The position numbers were made by a program, and so were the translations under genes. From Bradyrhizobium sp. in8p8 (GTDB lineage: Bacteria > Pseudomonadota > Alphaproteobacteria > Rhizobiales > Xanthobacteraceae), in contig NZ_AUGD01000027.1 in the NCBI RefSeq assembly GCF_000426845.1, forward strand, positions 1 through 54,330: a stretch of 54,330 nucleotides of DNA. The letters run 5' to 3'. Below, one piece after another: positions 36,179 to 44,444 of this stretch (position 1 is the first letter of the stretch; every line of letters starts with the position of its first letter). Under the pieces are notes generated by a model. The model had not been told where the DNA came from, did no database searches, and saw nothing but the letters and a program-made list of their open reading frames with translations.

Positions 36179-37528
36179 ATGCTGCAAAAGATTGATTTTG
36201 AAGACAGTTTTGACGGTCCGCTCGAGCAGGACAGGTCTCATCTGTTGCGGCCTTCATACTACCTGGACATCCTTAGACGACGTTGGCTCGCTTTCATCTT
36301 GCCGGTGGTCTTGATCGCGGGGGCGGGAACCGCAGCCGTACTGATCTGGCCTCCGACCTATCTTGCCGAGGGCAAGATCCTCGTTCAGTCGCAGCAGATA
36401 CCCACCGAGCTCGTGCGGCCGACGGTGACGAGTGCCGCGCAGGAGCGAATCCAGGTCATTCAGCAGCGCACGATGACGCGCGACAACCTCATTGCGATCG
36501 CTGACAAGTTCCAGCTCTTTCCGGATAAGCGCCCGCTGATGTCGGTCACCGAGTTGGTCGACCTGATGAAGAAATCGACCAAGATCGCGCCGGTGGATCC
36601 GATCCTGGACTTCAAGCAGCGGTCGCGGACCGACAATCCGACGATCGTCTTCTCGGTTGGATTCGAGTACGGCGATCCTGCCGTTGCGGCTCGTGTTGCT
36701 AACGAGTTGATGACGCGAATCTTGAATGAAGATCTTCGCGATCGAACCAGCCGCGCGACCGATACGTCGCGCTTTCTGTCTCGCGAAGTCCAGCGACTGC
36801 AGACCGAAAATGCGGCACTCGATGCGAAGATCGCCCAGCTCCGCATCGCTCAAGGCAAGCCGGCGACGGCGTCGGGGCAGGATCAGCCGACGAGCACGCT
36901 TGCCCAGATGAAGGCAGAGCTCATTCAGAAAAATGCGCTCTATTCCGACAAGCATCCCATGATTCAATCGCTGAAGCGCCAAATCCAAGCGATGGAAAGC
37001 GTGGCTCAAGCGCCGGCAAGCGGTGGAAACGACGCTGCTACAGCGGCAAGCCTTGATGCGCTCGTCGCCCAGCAGGAAGGTCTGCAGAAGAACCTCGAAG
37101 CAGCCACGGCCAAGTTGATGGCTGCGCGGATGGGCGAGAACCTCGAAAAGGATCAGCAATCTGAAAAGCTCGAGGTGATCGAGCAGCCGACCGCGCCTCA
37201 GGATCCCATCAAGCCAAAGCGACCGAAGTTGCTGGCCCTCACCCTCGCGTTTGCGTTCGCTGCCGGCGCGGGTTTGACCTTCCTGCTTGAGCTGACGGAC
37301 AAGGCAATTAGGCGCAGCAGTGATCTTTTCACGATCGTCGACGGCCGTCTCCTCGTTCCAATTCCATTTATCGCTACGAAGTCCGAATTGCGCCGGCAGA
37401 AATGGCGCAGGATCGCTGCGGTTGCCCTGGTGGTCGTCGTTACGGTGGGCCTCCTTGGGGGGGCTTACTTCTTCATGCCGCCGATCGACCTGATGCTCGC
37501 AAAGGCTCGGGCGGGACTGTTCCGCTAA
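36179..37528 (+). CDS. Polysaccharide co-polymerase / chain-length determinant (Wzz family)
   Basis: 449 residues from ATG 36179 (MLQKIDFEDSFDG). First membrane helix about 37-60 (WLAFILPVVLIAGAGTAAVLIW), a large periplasmic part with a Wzz domain and coiled coils (QRLQTENAALDAKIAQLRIAQG), then the Pro-rich TAPQDPIKPKRPKLLALTLAFAF leading into the second helix near 360, and another hydrophobic segment near 420. Family members control polymer length with a tyrosine kinase, and the kinase is the next gene, 13 bases downstream. The kinase is thus a separate polypeptide, not fused. Confidence 0.9.
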   Translation: MLQKIDFEDSFDGPLEQDRSHLLRPSYYLDILRRRWLAFILPVVLIAGAGTAAVLIWPPTYLAEGKILVQSQQIPTELVRPTVTSAAQERIQVIQQRTMTRDNLIAIADKFQLFPDKRPLMSVTELVDLMKKSTKIAPVDPILDFKQRSRTDNPTIVFSVGFEYGDPAVAARVANELMTRILNEDLRDRTSRATDTSRFLSREVQRLQTENAALDAKIAQLRIAQGKPATASGQDQPTSTLAQMKAELIQKNALYSDKHPMIQSLKRQIQAMESVAQAPASGGNDAATAASLDALVAQQEGLQKNLEAATAKLMAARMGENLEKDQQSEKLEVIEQPTAPQDPIKPKRPKLLALTLAFAFAAGAGLTFLLELTDKAIRRSSDLFTIVDGRLLVPIPFIATKSELRRQKWRRIAAVALVVVVTVGLLGGAYFFMPPIDLMLAKARAGLFR

Positions 37529-37541
37529 TCAAGAGGTTCCC

Positions 37542-38348
37542 ATGGACTCGATCAAGCAGGCTGTGGAGCTGGCGCGTTCCGGCGACAGTCTGGCACAGCA
37601 GGAGCTCATCGGCGGATCGACACCGATCGCGGGCCGGCATGAGTCGACGATCGTGCGCGACGTCCGGCTTGACGCGGACCATCTCGAAGCCAATCGCATC
37701 GTGGCTTTCGCGACCGGCAGCGAAACGGGCCGCTACTACGATATGCTGCGAACCCAAGTGCTGCAGGAGATGGACAAGAAGAACTGGCAGTTCTTGGCCG
37801 TTACGTCGCCCACGGCTGGATGCGGCAAGACCGTGACGGCGTGCAACCTGGCGATGAGCATCGCTAGGCTGCCCGAACGATCCGCACTCGTCGTGGACCT
37901 CGATTTGCGCAAGCCGATGGTCGCGAACTATCTCGGATTGCCGCGCACAGGCGGTGTTATCAGTGTTCTCGACGGACAAGTGCCGATTTCATCGGCCGTC
38001 ATTAAAGCGGGGGTCGGACCGAACAGCCTGTTCGTATTGCCGGGCTCGGGGCCAACCTCCGGATCGTCCGAGTGGATGGCATCCCAAACGATGACGGCCT
38101 TGCTTCAGGCCATCAAGCGCGAGTTCCGCTCCAACACCGTGATCTTCGATTTGCCGCCAATGCTGCTCGGCGATGACGTGATTTCGATCCTGCCTCGCAT
38201 GGACGCGGTGCTGCTCGTGGCCGGCGTCGGAAGCTCATCTCTCTCCGACATCAAAGAATGTCAGAAACATCTCGAACGCGTTCCCGTCGTACGGGTCGTC
38301 GTCAACAAGGTGTCGGAGAAAATCGATACCTACTACGGATACTATTAG
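37542..38348 (+). CDS. Tyrosine autokinase (BY-kinase) of the EPS locus
   Basis: 268 residues. Walker A SPTAGCGKT (89-97), Walker A' LVVDLDLRKP with Asp119, Walker B VIFDLPPM near 200. The C-terminus ends in a tyrosine cluster (Tyr264, 265, 267, 268) that is the expected autophosphorylation site. It matches the exosortase-associated CpsD/CapB-type kinases. It is cytoplasmic and activated by the co-polymerase encoded immediately upstream; phosphorylation cycles control polymer assembly. A PPP-type phosphatase is encoded in the same locus at 42359. Confidence 0.92.
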   Translation: MDSIKQAVELARSGDSLAQQELIGGSTPIAGRHESTIVRDVRLDADHLEANRIVAFATGSETGRYYDMLRTQVLQEMDKKNWQFLAVTSPTAGCGKTVTACNLAMSIARLPERSALVVDLDLRKPMVANYLGLPRTGGVISVLDGQVPISSAVIKAGVGPNSLFVLPGSGPTSGSSEWMASQTMTALLQAIKREFRSNTVIFDLPPMLLGDDVISILPRMDAVLLVAGVGSSSLSDIKECQKHLERVPVVRVVVNKVSEKIDTYYGYY

Positions 38349-38363
38349 CCGTCCTGCCGCGTG

Positions 38364-38376
38364 ATTGACAGTCAAT
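38364..38376. repeat. Perfect short palindrome between convergent genes
   Basis: ATTGAC-A-GTCAAT, 6-bp arms around a single base, in the 36-base gap between the tyrosine-kinase stop and the protease stop. No T-run on either side, so it is not an obvious terminator. Confidence 0.4.
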
Positions 38377-38384
38377 TCGACTTC

Positions 38385-39137
38385 TTATCGCGGGTCGAAC
38401 GTTCCTGGGGGTACGAAAGCAGCAATCTCAGCCGCGGGCACAAAGTACTTTGCGACGTCGTGAGTCTCTTCCTTACGGGTTACCAGATTGGTTCGCTTCT
38501 GACTGATCTTGCGACTCATGATGCCAAGCAGGCATCTCTGCTTTACTTCGAAAACCCCTGATCCCGAATTGCCTGTTTTGGCGACGTCGACGATCGCCGT
38601 GTTGAAGCGTCGTGCTCCGAGGGGAATGCGCTCGGGAGCGATGATACGGGAGCGAACGGCAGCCTCGGTGGTGACGGTGACGACTTCCTGGCCGGGCCGA
38701 GGAGGGGCGTCGCAGAGGCGCATGCGTCTGAGCCGCAAGCGCAGCGGCAGCAGGTTTTCTTCGACTGCCAGCAAAGTCAGGTCAGTTGCCTCAAGCCGGC
38801 CTTCCTTGACGACCCGAGTGGGATACTCACGATCACCGATCGAGACTTTCGGTCGCGTGAACCAGGTTCTTCCGGCGACGTGAGCCGCCGTCAAGAAATT
38901 GCCGTGTCCCAGATAGATCCCTTGACCCGGCCCCCATGTCTGCATGGGCGTCTGGTGGATGTTGACCGCGTACGCGATAAGGGTCTCATCGACCGTCTGC
39001 GCCGTCGCGCTGACAATTGCTCCCTGCATCATCAGGGATGCAGCGAGGGCAATGAATATCTTCTCCGCCCCGTGCGTTCCGGAGCGAACCTGTCTGGCTC
39101 CGTTAGCGCTCCCTGCCGATCGCTTCGTCGAAGACAA
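38385..39137 (-). CDS. Trypsin-like serine protease (S1 type) inside the EPS locus
   Basis: 250 residues, TTG start at 39137 directly after the EpsI stop, with GGAG 9 bases upstream, so translation is probably coupled to EpsI. A hydrophobic segment (about 27-46, ending SATAQ) is a signal peptide or anchor after a 25-residue polar stretch. The catalytic triad is readable: FLTAAHVAG with His86, EATDLTLLAV with Asp119 and KTGNSGSGVF with Ser191. Cys142 and Cys202 may pair. The product should act in the periplasm or outside. It is not a standard exosortase partner; maturing or trimming PEP-CTERM proteins or export components is a plausible inference. Confidence 0.82.
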   Translation of the reverse strand: MSSTKRSAGSANGARQVRSGTHGAEKIFIALAASLMMQGAIVSATAQTVDETLIAYAVNIHQTPMQTWGPGQGIYLGHGNFLTAAHVAGRTWFTRPKVSIGDREYPTRVVKEGRLEATDLTLLAVEENLLPLRLRLRRMRLCDAPPRPGQEVVTVTTEAAVRSRIIAPERIPLGARRFNTAIVDVAKTGNSGSGVFEVKQRCLLGIMSRKISQKRTNLVTRKEETHDVAKYFVPAAEIAAFVPPGTFDPR

Positions 39138-39836
39138 TCAGGAATGCTCCAGGAAAAAGCCTCTCTCCTGGGCAGGCAACGCCGTCAACAAATCCGTGAT
39201 GAACTGATCCTGCAGCTTGAAGGAAGCCTCCTTGCTGAGGCCAATTGTCGAAATCCTGAACAGGGCCCCATCCGGAATGATGCCGCGCAACCCGTATTTC
39301 AGCCGGCTGAGTTGATTGTCTACGACGCCGTTGGAAATGTCGTTGCCGATCTTCATCCAGTAGGTGATCGGCTCATAACGGGACTCCCGCTCCGCAATCA
39401 ACCTTGTGACTTTCAAGGCGCCGCCGGAATAGTTCAGGTTCGAGCTGTTCTTGTTTGACACCCGAAATCCATTGGCAGTGTAACAGATCTCTGGACGGTG
39501 AGCCTTTAGCTTGTAATTTTGTACGGGTCCGTAGGCCACCAACAGCATGACGATGTTGCCAGCGCCATCCGTGTAACCGCGCGCCACTTCCTGGCTGTAG
39601 ACTTTCGCGGCGAGTGGATCCGGCGGCTGGACGTAGGCTTCGGGATCCACCGGCTTCACTGGACTGATTTCGGGGACAAGTTTCCACGTGCCAAACTGCT
39701 TGGGAATGACGGTTTCGAGGCTCTGGGACGCCGCGGTACGAGCCATTAATTTGCGCGGTGCGAAGACCTCCGCAGCTATCGCGGTCCCGGCAATTGCGAT
39801 CGACGCAAGAATAACTCCAACGCGGTTCGATCTCAT
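39138..39836 (-). CDS. epsI: EpsI, exosortase-associated protein
   Basis: 232 residues from ATG 39836 with GGAG in the leader. N-terminal signal or anchor (about 6-24, VGVILASIAIAGTAIAAEV), then the EpsI domain: PKQFGTWKLV, then HRPEICYTANGF with His113 and Cys118, the conserved pair of the family. EpsI proteins occur beside or fused to exosortases and are needed for EPS production in loci of this kind. The exact biochemical role is unsettled. Divergent from epsD across a 265-base region that should hold both promoters. Confidence 0.9.
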   Translation of the reverse strand: MRSNRVGVILASIAIAGTAIAAEVFAPRKLMARTAASQSLETVIPKQFGTWKLVPEISPVKPVDPEAYVQPPDPLAAKVYSQEVARGYTDGAGNIVMLLVAYGPVQNYKLKAHRPEICYTANGFRVSNKNSSNLNYSGGALKVTRLIAERESRYEPITYWMKIGNDISNGVVDNQLSRLKYGLRGIIPDGALFRISTIGLSKEASFKLQDQFITDLLTALPAQERGFFLEHS

Positions 39837-40101
39837 CCTACAACTCCCTGTTTGGAAGATTGTTAGCTGTCTCAAGGCATCAAATAAAGGGCGAAGACGC
39901 TGAATTTTCTCACAAAAACGTCACGGAAGTGCTTTTTGCCGCGCATTTCTGAGTTAATCTAAATATCAGATTTTCAACTTGTCGGGGCGGACCGTCTCGA
40001 CGGCCGGACGATCGCCAATTACTGATGCATTTCAATCTCCGATCAAGCAAGTCCAGCTTGGCTTGCCATCATGTTAGCTGACTAGAAACACGGAGCGTCG
40101 G

Positions 40102-40977
40102 GTGAAAAGACTTGCCTATCTGCGCAATTGGGGTGTCGTTCTCTTCCTGACTATTTCCGGGCTTGCGCTGGCTTCGTGCGGTCAGCAGAGCGGCGAAAAG
40201 GCTGCTGCAAAAGGTCAGGTGGTTGCACGCGTCGGCAACGAGGTCGTTACCATCCAGGAACTCGACAATGAATTCCGGCTGGCCGGCGTCGCCCCGGAGA
40301 AGCAAAAGGATCCAGAAGTCTTGAAGCGAGTTCTGGGCGACGTCGTTGTTCGCAAGTACCTGATGCAGCAAGCGATGACCGCGAAGTTGGACCGCGAGCC
40401 CGGAGTCTTGCTGGATCTGTTGCGCGTGAGGGAGCAGGTCCTCGGCAATGCGCTGCTCACTCGCGCAGCGAATGCGAAGGCACCCAGCAAAGCCGACATT
40501 GATCGATACATTGCGAAGAACCCATGGAAGTTTGCCGATCGCAGGCTTTTCAACGTGGACGAAATCATCATTCCGCTTTCACCGGCGGCGCAGGCTTTCG
40601 TGAATGCGAACAAGGACGCGAAGTCTCTTGATGAAGTGCAGCAGCAATTGACCGCGAGCGGCATTCCGCACGCCCGTCAGCTGGGCGCGTTGTCGAGCAG
40701 CGATCTTTCCGAGGAGCTCGTCAGTCTGATCCGGAAACGAAGGGACGAGGACATCTTCTTCACCAGGGTCGGTTCGAACGGACGATTTTTCAAAGTGAGG
40801 GCCGAGGAAGCTCGTCCGATCCAGGGCGATGCGGCCGCCAATCTGGCGCGGCAGATCATGCGGGCTGATGTGCTTGCAGCCGAGTTGGGCCTGGCAACCT
40901 ACTCGGCAAAACTTGAGGCCAAGTACGAGGGCGACTACGCGGATCTCATGAAGCAGGGTGATGCGAAGTCACAGTAA
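40102..40977 (+). CDS. epsD: EpsD-family peptidyl-prolyl cis-trans isomerase lipoprotein
   Basis: 291 residues, GTG start. Lipoprotein signal ending LALASC with Cys26. Next comes a SurA-like region: VVARVGNEVVTIQELDNEFRLAG (about 40-62), LKRVLGDVVVRKYLMQQA, then ADIDRYIAKNPWKFADRRLFNVDEIII leading into a rotamase-like part. EpsD proteins are periplasmic folding helpers linked to exosortase/EPS loci. It probably assists substrates or the export proteins. First gene of the epsD - accessory - exosortase - phosphatase run. Confidence 0.88.
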   Translation: MKRLAYLRNWGVVLFLTISGLALASCGQQSGEKAAAKGQVVARVGNEVVTIQELDNEFRLAGVAPEKQKDPEVLKRVLGDVVVRKYLMQQAMTAKLDREPGVLLDLLRVREQVLGNALLTRAANAKAPSKADIDRYIAKNPWKFADRRLFNVDEIIIPLSPAAQAFVNANKDAKSLDEVQQQLTASGIPHARQLGALSSSDLSEELVSLIRKRRDEDIFFTRVGSNGRFFKVRAEEARPIQGDAAANLARQIMRADVLAAELGLATYSAKLEAKYEGDYADLMKQGDAKSQ

Positions 40978-41020
40978 GGCGCTTTGCCGCTCAGCGCTTT
41001 CCGTTTTCAGCGTAAGAAAC

Positions 41021-41242
41021 ATGGCAACATTATTCGACGTCGTTACTGTGACAAGCTTTGTCGGGTTGGCAATTGCGTTCTTTCAGTTCTCCGACCGCGA
41101 GATCCGGACGCTCCTGTATTTCATGGTGTCGGCTATCGTCCTTGCTGTCGCAAACCAGGTCGGCAATGCCGGGCACTATATCTTCGCCGGGATCTTGGTC
41201 CTGGCGGGGATAGGATTTGCCGCACTAGTGATCAGGAGATAG
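41021..41242 (+). CDS. XrtV sorting-system accessory-like small membrane protein
   Basis: 73 residues from ATG 41021 (MATLFDVVTVTSFVGLAIAFF). Two or three hydrophobic helices: 7-22, about 32-45 around MVSAIVLAVANQVGNAG, and about 52-68 (FAGILVLAGIGFAALVI). The ANQVGNAG motif in the centre is its most distinctive feature. It matches my memory of a small protein annotated as accessory to exosortase V in Sphingomonas and Bradyrhizobium, which sits as here between epsD and the exosortase. Function unknown; perhaps it stabilises the exosortase in the membrane. Confidence 0.75.
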   Translation: MATLFDVVTVTSFVGLAIAFFQFSDREIRTLLYFMVSAIVLAVANQVGNAGHYIFAGILVLAGIGFAALVIRR

Positions 41243-41317
41243 TTGATTGTTGGTCCCGGCAGGGGATGATAGTTTAAGGCCAGTGGAGTTGATATTTAAT
41301 CATAGAGCACGCAATTC

Positions 41318-42220
41318 ATGACTGATATCCATATCCGCAGGACGCTTGGAACCGGTTTGTCTGCATCCGTTTTGGGGCCGGTCCTGATGGGAGTCGCCAT
41401 ACTTGGCGCCTACATCCCCACCATTCGTGGCCTGATCAATGGCCCATGGCAGACTGAGCAAGAGGGACACGGCCCTCTCATTATCGCTGCGACGTTGTGG
41501 CTGGTCTGGCAGGCTCGGGAGCGCCTGATGCGCGCGAAGATCGCCCCGGCACCGGTCATGGGGTGGGCCATTCTGACTGTCGGATTGGTGTTGTTGTATT
41601 TGTCGCGCCTGCAGCAGGGTCTGCTCACGGTCGAGATGGGCTCGATCCTGCCCGTTATCGTCGGATCAATCCTGATTTGCGCCGGCTGGCCGACGTTGAG
41701 GGCCTTGGCGTTCCCGCTGACATTCTTGGTCTTTGCCGTGCCGATGCCCGACTGGTTGGTCGATGCAATGACCGTTCCGCTGAAGGTGTTCATCTCCGAC
41801 ACGGTCACCCGAGTTCTCTACGCGGTCGGTTTCCCGATCGCGCAGAATGGAGTCATGATCATGATCGGGTCGTATCAGCTCCTGGTCAAGGATGCTTGCT
41901 CGGGCATGAACTCGATCTTCGCCTTGTCTGCCATCGGCGTGTTCTATGTCTATGCCTTTCGCTGGAAGGATAAGCTGCGCAGCTTTCTTCTTCTTCTGGC
42001 GATCATTCCAATTACCATTCTCGCCAATTTCTTCCGCGTTTTTGCGCTGGTCCTGATGGCGTATTATGGCGGCCCTGATCTCATCGAGGGGATTGTTCAC
42101 GATCTGACCGGGATTAGCCTGTTCGTTTTGGCGCTTCTGCTGTTGTTTGCCTTTGATGGTCTTCTCGGGGGCATTGGCAGTATCGCTATGAGGTTCCGAC
42201 GCAAATCGGCCGCAGCGTGA
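41318..42220 (+). CDS. Exosortase (XrtV/XrtB-like)
   Basis: 300 residues, about eight membrane helices. The catalytic triad of exosortases is present: Cys194 in KDACSGMNSIFAL, Arg240 in ILANFFRVFAL and His261 in IVHDLTGISLF. Other family marks are GPWQTEQEGHGPLI (41-54) and LTFLVFAVPMPDWLVD. It is a cysteine transpeptidase-like enzyme of the inner membrane that recognises the PEP motif of exported proteins and cleaves or transfers them. Likely substrates are the eight PEP-CTERM proteins in this window. The subtype is judged from gene order and the neighbouring small protein, not from a profile search. Confidence 0.92.
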   Translation: MTDIHIRRTLGTGLSASVLGPVLMGVAILGAYIPTIRGLINGPWQTEQEGHGPLIIAATLWLVWQARERLMRAKIAPAPVMGWAILTVGLVLLYLSRLQQGLLTVEMGSILPVIVGSILICAGWPTLRALAFPLTFLVFAVPMPDWLVDAMTVPLKVFISDTVTRVLYAVGFPIAQNGVMIMIGSYQLLVKDACSGMNSIFALSAIGVFYVYAFRWKDKLRSFLLLLAIIPITILANFFRVFALVLMAYYGGPDLIEGIVHDLTGISLFVLALLLLFAFDGLLGGIGSIAMRFRRKSAAA

Positions 42221-42358
42221 CCCGTACGCAACAGACTTCGCGCGAGGTTCGGCCCGGCGTTCGGAGGGGCACCTGAGTCCAACGCCGAAGCTTCGGAGCC
42301 GCGTCTGGCCAGGCGCAGCCTCCCACAGTCCACGCCGCTCGCGGCCTGCGACCCGGCC

Positions 42359-43042
42359 ATGAGTCAGACTTACGCAATCCCGGACCTCCACGGCCGGCTC
42401 GATTTGCTCGAGTTAGCAACGTCTCGAATTGCCGGGCACGCGGGTAGCCAAAGGGCGCGCGTCGTGACGCTCGGAGACTATGTTGACAGGGGACCCGATA
42501 GTCGCGGCGTGATCGAGTTCCTTATGCAATGGCGGTTTCCAAATCTGCAACTGGTTGCCCTGAAGGGGAATCACGAGGCAATGATGTGGGAGGCCTGCAA
42601 TAATCTCGTCGAAGCAGAGTGGTGGTTGGAGAATGGCGGCAAGGAAACGCTGTTATCCTATGGCCTAGGTACTTCCCCCGGCTCGCTTCAAGGTGTCATT
42701 CCGCCCCATCATCTTGAATGGATCGCAAGTCGTCCATCCTTCTTTGCCGATAAGAAGCGGGTGTTTGTCCATGCAGGAGTCGATCCAAGGCTTCCGCTCG
42801 ATCAGCAGAACGAGCGTACGCTTCTATGGAAGCGATACCCGAAAGGTTCCGAGTCAAGGCATCGCGGTCGCCACGTCGTCCACGGACATCATGCGAATCA
42901 AAGCGGCCCCATCACGTCCAGAGACAAGACAAACCTGGATACCATGGCCTGGAAGACAGGGCGTCTTGTCGTGGGCGTGTTCGCCGACGAGAGCCCCGGA
43001 GGAGCAGTCGAGTTTCTCGAGGTGTCAGGACGACCGCTCTGA
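42359..43042 (+). CDS. PPP-type serine/threonine protein phosphatase
   Basis: 227 residues with all metallophosphatase signatures: AIPDLHGRLD (7-16), LGDYVDRGPDS near 40, LKGNHEAM near 70, VFVHAGVDPR near 137 and VVHGHHANQ near 173. This is the arrangement of bacterial PPP phosphatases (PrpA/PrpB-like), which bind two metal ions. No signal peptide, so cytoplasmic. It starts 138 bases after the exosortase and ends overlapping, tail to tail, with the GT4 gene. It may counteract a kinase, possibly the tyrosine kinase of the locus, since some bacterial PPPs act on phosphotyrosine; this is inference. Confidence 0.9.
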   Translation: MSQTYAIPDLHGRLDLLELATSRIAGHAGSQRARVVTLGDYVDRGPDSRGVIEFLMQWRFPNLQLVALKGNHEAMMWEACNNLVEAEWWLENGGKETLLSYGLGTSPGSLQGVIPPHHLEWIASRPSFFADKKRVFVHAGVDPRLPLDQQNERTLLWKRYPKGSESRHRGRHVVHGHHANQSGPITSRDKTNLDTMAWKTGRLVVGVFADESPGGAVEFLEVSGRPL

Positions 43043-44281
43043 TGGTTTGGACCGAGCCTCGGTTGAAACTTCTTTCTTCGAGGTGGCCAGGAACAGCTTG
43101 GCCAGATGCTGCGCCTCAAGATCGATGGCGTGGAGTCGGGTGACCTTTGCGCGCGCGTTTTCCCCCATACTCTCGATTTGTGCGTCGGAGCACTGAAGGC
43201 ACTCTCGTATGGCGGCTGCGAGGCAGTCCACTTCTCCTGCGGGAACGAGCCAGCCATGCCTGCCGGGCTCAACCAGTTCGGGAATGCCTGCGACGAAGGT
43301 GCTGATCACCGGCCGTCGCAATGCCATGGCCTCCATGAGGACGACGGGGAGCCCCTCCGCGAAGCTTGGCAGGATCAGCGCTCGTGAGCCCAGGATCTGT
43401 TCTCGCACCTCGTCGCTTGTGATCCAACCCGTGATCCTGACCCATGGCTGCAATCGAAATTGCGCGATGGCGCGCTCGATCTCACCTCTCATCTCGCCGT
43501 CGCCGGCGAGAACGAGTTCGAACTTGATGCCGTCGTCGATCAATTGCTTCGCGGCCTGCAGCAGCAACAATTGTCCCTTCTGCTCGGAAAGCCTTCCAAC
43601 GCAAACAAGCCGGGCGATTTCGGCAGGGCGCCTCGTGGTATCGTGCTCGTAAAACGCGGGCTCCAGACCGCATCGCACAACCCGGATCTTCTTCCATTGA
43701 TCGTAGCTGACTTGACGGAAGAGTTGGCTTCGCCCGAAGGAGCTGATGGCAACAACGAAGCTCGCGCGCCTTATCTTCTCGGCAAGACCAATGAAGCCGG
43801 CCTTGTCGAACTCTTCCGGACCGTGCGCCGTGAAGCTCCATGCTGGTCCTCCCAACACGTGCGCCAACATGGCGACCTCGGCAGAGTTGGTTCCAAAATG
43901 GGCGTGAAGGTGTTCGGCGTCCTCAGCCCGCAGTAAAAGATAGATCAGGCACGCCTCGACCAGATAAACAACATGGACAGGAAGAGGACGTTCTGACCGT
44001 CGTCCGACCTTCCACACGAGGGCAAAGGCCTTCATCATGTGAACGGGGCGAGTGAGGAACACACGACAAAATGCGGTAAGGAGCGCCGTGCTGCCGCGCT
44101 GGAGGACGAAATGTGTATGCTGCGCCTCGATCTGATCTTCGGGGCTGAGTTGTTCTTCGTTTCCGCCTCGAATTGAGATGCGCAAGACTTCATGTCCTTG
44201 ACGCTCGAGTGCAAGAATCTCCCTGCGGATGAAGCTGTGGCTGACCGCCGGGTACCGATTGACCAGATAGGCAATTTTCAT
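43025..44281 (-). CDS. Glycosyltransferase family 4 (group 1)
   Basis: 418 residues. N-terminal MKIAYLVNRYPAVSHSFIRREILALERQG is typical of colanic-acid-type transferases, followed by HLHAHFGTNSAEVAML and WSFTAHGPEEFD. The donor domain has RLVCVGRLSEQKGQLLLLQAA near 225 and LPSFAEGLPVVLMEAMALRRPVIST near 300 with the EX7E motif. Adds a hexose to the lipid-linked unit. Its last codons overlap the phosphatase gene by 18 bases in convergent orientation. The last 20 residues are Lys/Glu/Ser-rich. Confidence 0.9.
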   Translation of the reverse strand: MKIAYLVNRYPAVSHSFIRREILALERQGHEVLRISIRGGNEEQLSPEDQIEAQHTHFVLQRGSTALLTAFCRVFLTRPVHMMKAFALVWKVGRRSERPLPVHVVYLVEACLIYLLLRAEDAEHLHAHFGTNSAEVAMLAHVLGGPAWSFTAHGPEEFDKAGFIGLAEKIRRASFVVAISSFGRSQLFRQVSYDQWKKIRVVRCGLEPAFYEHDTTRRPAEIARLVCVGRLSEQKGQLLLLQAAKQLIDDGIKFELVLAGDGEMRGEIERAIAQFRLQPWVRITGWITSDEVREQILGSRALILPSFAEGLPVVLMEAMALRRPVISTFVAGIPELVEPGRHGWLVPAGEVDCLAAAIRECLQCSDAQIESMGENARAKVTRLHAIDLEAQHLAKLFLATSKKEVSTEARSKPSERSS

Positions 44282-44444
44282 TGATCGATCTTAGGTTGTC
44301 TTCGAGCTGTGCATCGGAATTTGACTGGCGCGCAGGCTGATTTGTACTTTTGGGCTGGCGTCAGCCGGTTGTTCGGGGCTTGTTATGTCTTGACCTCAGA
44401 ATTGGCAGAGCCATCAGTATCCTTGGCTCCGTGGAAATCAATGG

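Noticed and set aside
36254..37159. 301-codon minus-strand open frame opposite the co-polymerase gene
   Set aside because: Antisense shadow of a gene with clear domains; composition rich in Arg, His and Leu with no family pattern.
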